Assembly: GCA_016195205.1 (NCBI GenBank)
Contig: JACQAB010000110.1
Coordinates: forward strand, 1 to 5,871
Source of the DNA: Pseudomonadota bacterium
Lineage (GTDB): Bacteria > Pseudomonadota > Alphaproteobacteria > UBA9219 > RGZA01
Length of the DNA: 5,871 nt
Direction: 5' to 3'
Shown: piece after piece, positions 4,806 through 5,871 of the stretch
How positions within the stretch are numbered: position 1 is the first letter of the stretch
Layout of the letters: each line of letters starts with the position of its first letter
Position numbers and translations under genes: made by a program
The notes under the pieces: generated by a model
Told to the model about the DNA's origin: nothing
Seen by the model: the letters and a program-made list of their open reading frames with translations, nothing else
Database searches by the model: none

Positions 4806-5384
4806 ATGCGCATCATCGCCGGAAAATGGCGCGGAAGATTGCTGGAACCCCTGTATCGCGAACCGGGGCAGCGCAGCGCATTGCATAAAACCCTGCGGCC
4901 CACTTCAGACAAGGTGCGCGGCGCGATTTTCAACATCCTCGAACATGGCGATTTTCCGCCGCTGGACGGCGCGCGCGTGCTGGATGCGTTTTGCGGCTCG
5001 GGCGCGCTGGGCTTCGAGGCGCTGTCGCGCGGCGCGGCCTTCGCCCTGTTCCTTGACGAAAGCAGCGCGGCGCTGAAGCTGGCCAAAGAAAATGCCGGAA
5101 GCCTGAAGGCTGAAAAATTCTGCGCCTTCGAAATGCGCGACCTTTCCAAACCGCAAACCGGGCGGCGTGAAGCCTTTAACTTCATCTTCCTTGATCCGCC
5201 CTACCGCAAAGACCTGGCAGCAAACGCCCTGCGGCATTTGCACAAGGGCGGCTTTATCGCCGAAAACGCCGTGGCCGTGGTGGAAACCGCCAAACAGGAA
5301 GCATTCGAGGCGCCGCCCGGCTGGCGCCTCTTGGGCCGCCGCAGCTGGGGCGACACCGCCGCTTCTTTCCTGATTCATGAATAA
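4806..5384 (+). CDS. rsmD: RsmD, 16S rRNA (guanine966-N2)-methyltransferase
   Basis: RsmD uses S-adenosylmethionine to make m2G966 in 16S rRNA during 30S assembly. The 192-residue product begins MRIIAGKWRGRLL, the usual RsmD opening. RPTSDKVRGAIFNIL (31-45) is the family signature. The SAM-binding motif is LDAFCGSGALGFEALSRGA (59-77), and the catalytic DPPY is at 130-133. Length is typical. AAGGG lies just upstream of the ATG, at the end of the pseudouridine synthase gene. The three-base gap to that gene points to one transcript for two rRNA modification enzymes. The end is intact (WGDTAASFLIHE). Confidence 0.95.
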   Translation: MRIIAGKWRGRLLEPLYREPGQRSALHKTLRPTSDKVRGAIFNILEHGDFPPLDGARVLDAFCGSGALGFEALSRGAAFALFLDESSAALKLAKENAGSLKAEKFCAFEMRDLSKPQTGRREAFNFIFLDPPYRKDLAANALRHLHKGGFIAENAVAVVETAKQEAFEAPPGWRLLGRRSWGDTAASFLIHE

Positions 5385-5425
5385 TCTTCTTTAGGCGGCG
5401 TCAAAAAATCCTCTAGCATGCTTCC

Positions 5426-5871
5426 ATGACCTCGCTTGTTTCCCAGCAATCTTCGCGCGATGCGCCGCCGCCGTGCAAAATCTGCGGGCGGGCCACGCGC
5501 TTTTTCGACTCCTGCGATTTCCACGCCAATGTGCGGTTGCATTACGGCTATTACGACAAGCCCCTCACCCCCTCGGGCATCACGCTGGATTATTACCGCT
5601 GTACCGGCTGCGGTTTCCTGTTCACCACCTTCATGGATGGATGGACGGGCCAGCAATTCGCCGGTTTCGTTTACAATAAAGATTACCCGCGGCTCGATGG
5701 TTCCTATAACGGCTACCGCGCCGGGGCGCTGTCGAATATTCTTTACCTGGCCTTCCACGACCGGCTGCCGCAGCTGGATATATTGGATTACGGCGGCGGC
5801 ATCGGGCTGCAATCGGCGCTGCTGTCGGCCTTTGGCGCCAAGCGCGCGCTGACCTACGACCCCTTCGCCGC
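5426..5871 (+). CDS. Class I SAM-dependent methyltransferase with N-terminal CxxC pair, partial
   Basis: The frame opens at ATG 5426 and stays open to the window edge (148 complete codons), so the C-terminal part is missing. An ATG at 5418 is excluded because it meets a stop after three codons. CKIC (17-20) and CTGC (59-62) are two CxxC knuckles likely to bind zinc, separated by an aromatic-rich segment. Residues 70-95 (GWTGQQF, NKDYPRLDGSY) resemble the link found in sugar C-methyltransferase-like proteins. LDILDYGGGIGLQS (117-130) is SAM-binding motif I. The likely role is methylation of a nucleotide sugar or other small molecule, but the substrate cannot be told from this fragment. It starts 41 bases after rsmD with a weak binding site and may be in the same transcript. 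Confidence 0.8.
   Translation, partial: MTSLVSQQSSRDAPPPCKICGRATRFFDSCDFHANVRLHYGYYDKPLTPSGITLDYYRCTGCGFLFTTFMDGWTGQQFAGFVYNKDYPRLDGSYNGYRAGALSNILYLAFHDRLPQLDILDYGGGIGLQSALLSAFGAKRALTYDPFA

Overview
The window looks like chromosomal DNA of a Gram-negative proteobacterium, most likely an alphaproteobacterium. The basis is a System I cytochrome c maturation (ccm) cluster, a divergent tadA / rluB-type / rsmD neighbourhood, and GC-rich genes separated by AT-rich or repeat-rich spacers. The assignment rests on recognising gene families by eye, not on a search.

Layout. Positions 1-308 hold no convincing gene but contain a perfect 22-bp tandem duplication. A minus-strand gene (309-1250) encodes an NTF2/SnoaL-like domain behind a long Lys/Ala/Pro-rich tail. 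An AT-rich spacer (1251-1599) follows. The minus-strand run then reads, in transcription order, tadA (3945-3493), ccmD (3414-3286, a 42-residue gene that is easy to miss), ccmE (3289-2825), ccmG (2782-2234) and ccmH (2223-1600). On the plus strand, starting only about 11-20 bp from tadA, are an RluB/RsuA-type pseudouridine synthase (3957-4802), rsmD (4806-5384) and the first 148 codons of a methyltransferase with an N-terminal CxxC pair (5426 to the window edge).

How the genes work together. CcmD, CcmE, CcmG and CcmH act at the inner membrane and in the periplasm. CcmE carries heme, CcmD helps release it from the exporter, and CcmG and CcmH handle apocytochrome thiols. CcmA, CcmB, CcmC and CcmF are not in the window, so the pathway must be completed elsewhere. 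TadA, the RluB-type enzyme and RsmD form an RNA-modification group (tRNA wobble inosine, rRNA pseudouridine, 16S m2G).

The most unusual feature is a set of structured repeats at four gene junctions. Three of them (2784-2865, 3423-3490, 3987-4068) have unrelated sequences but the same plan: short words repeated in tandem in one arm, then inverted copies in the other. The fourth (2002-2191) is a longer compound palindrome with near-perfect terminal inverted repeats. It lies inside the ccmH reading frame, between a well-placed start codon and the signal-peptide core. It adds 63 codons without breaking the frame, much as Rickettsia palindromic elements do. Repeat sequence also encodes the CcmE C-terminus and the N-terminal linker of the pseudouridine synthase.
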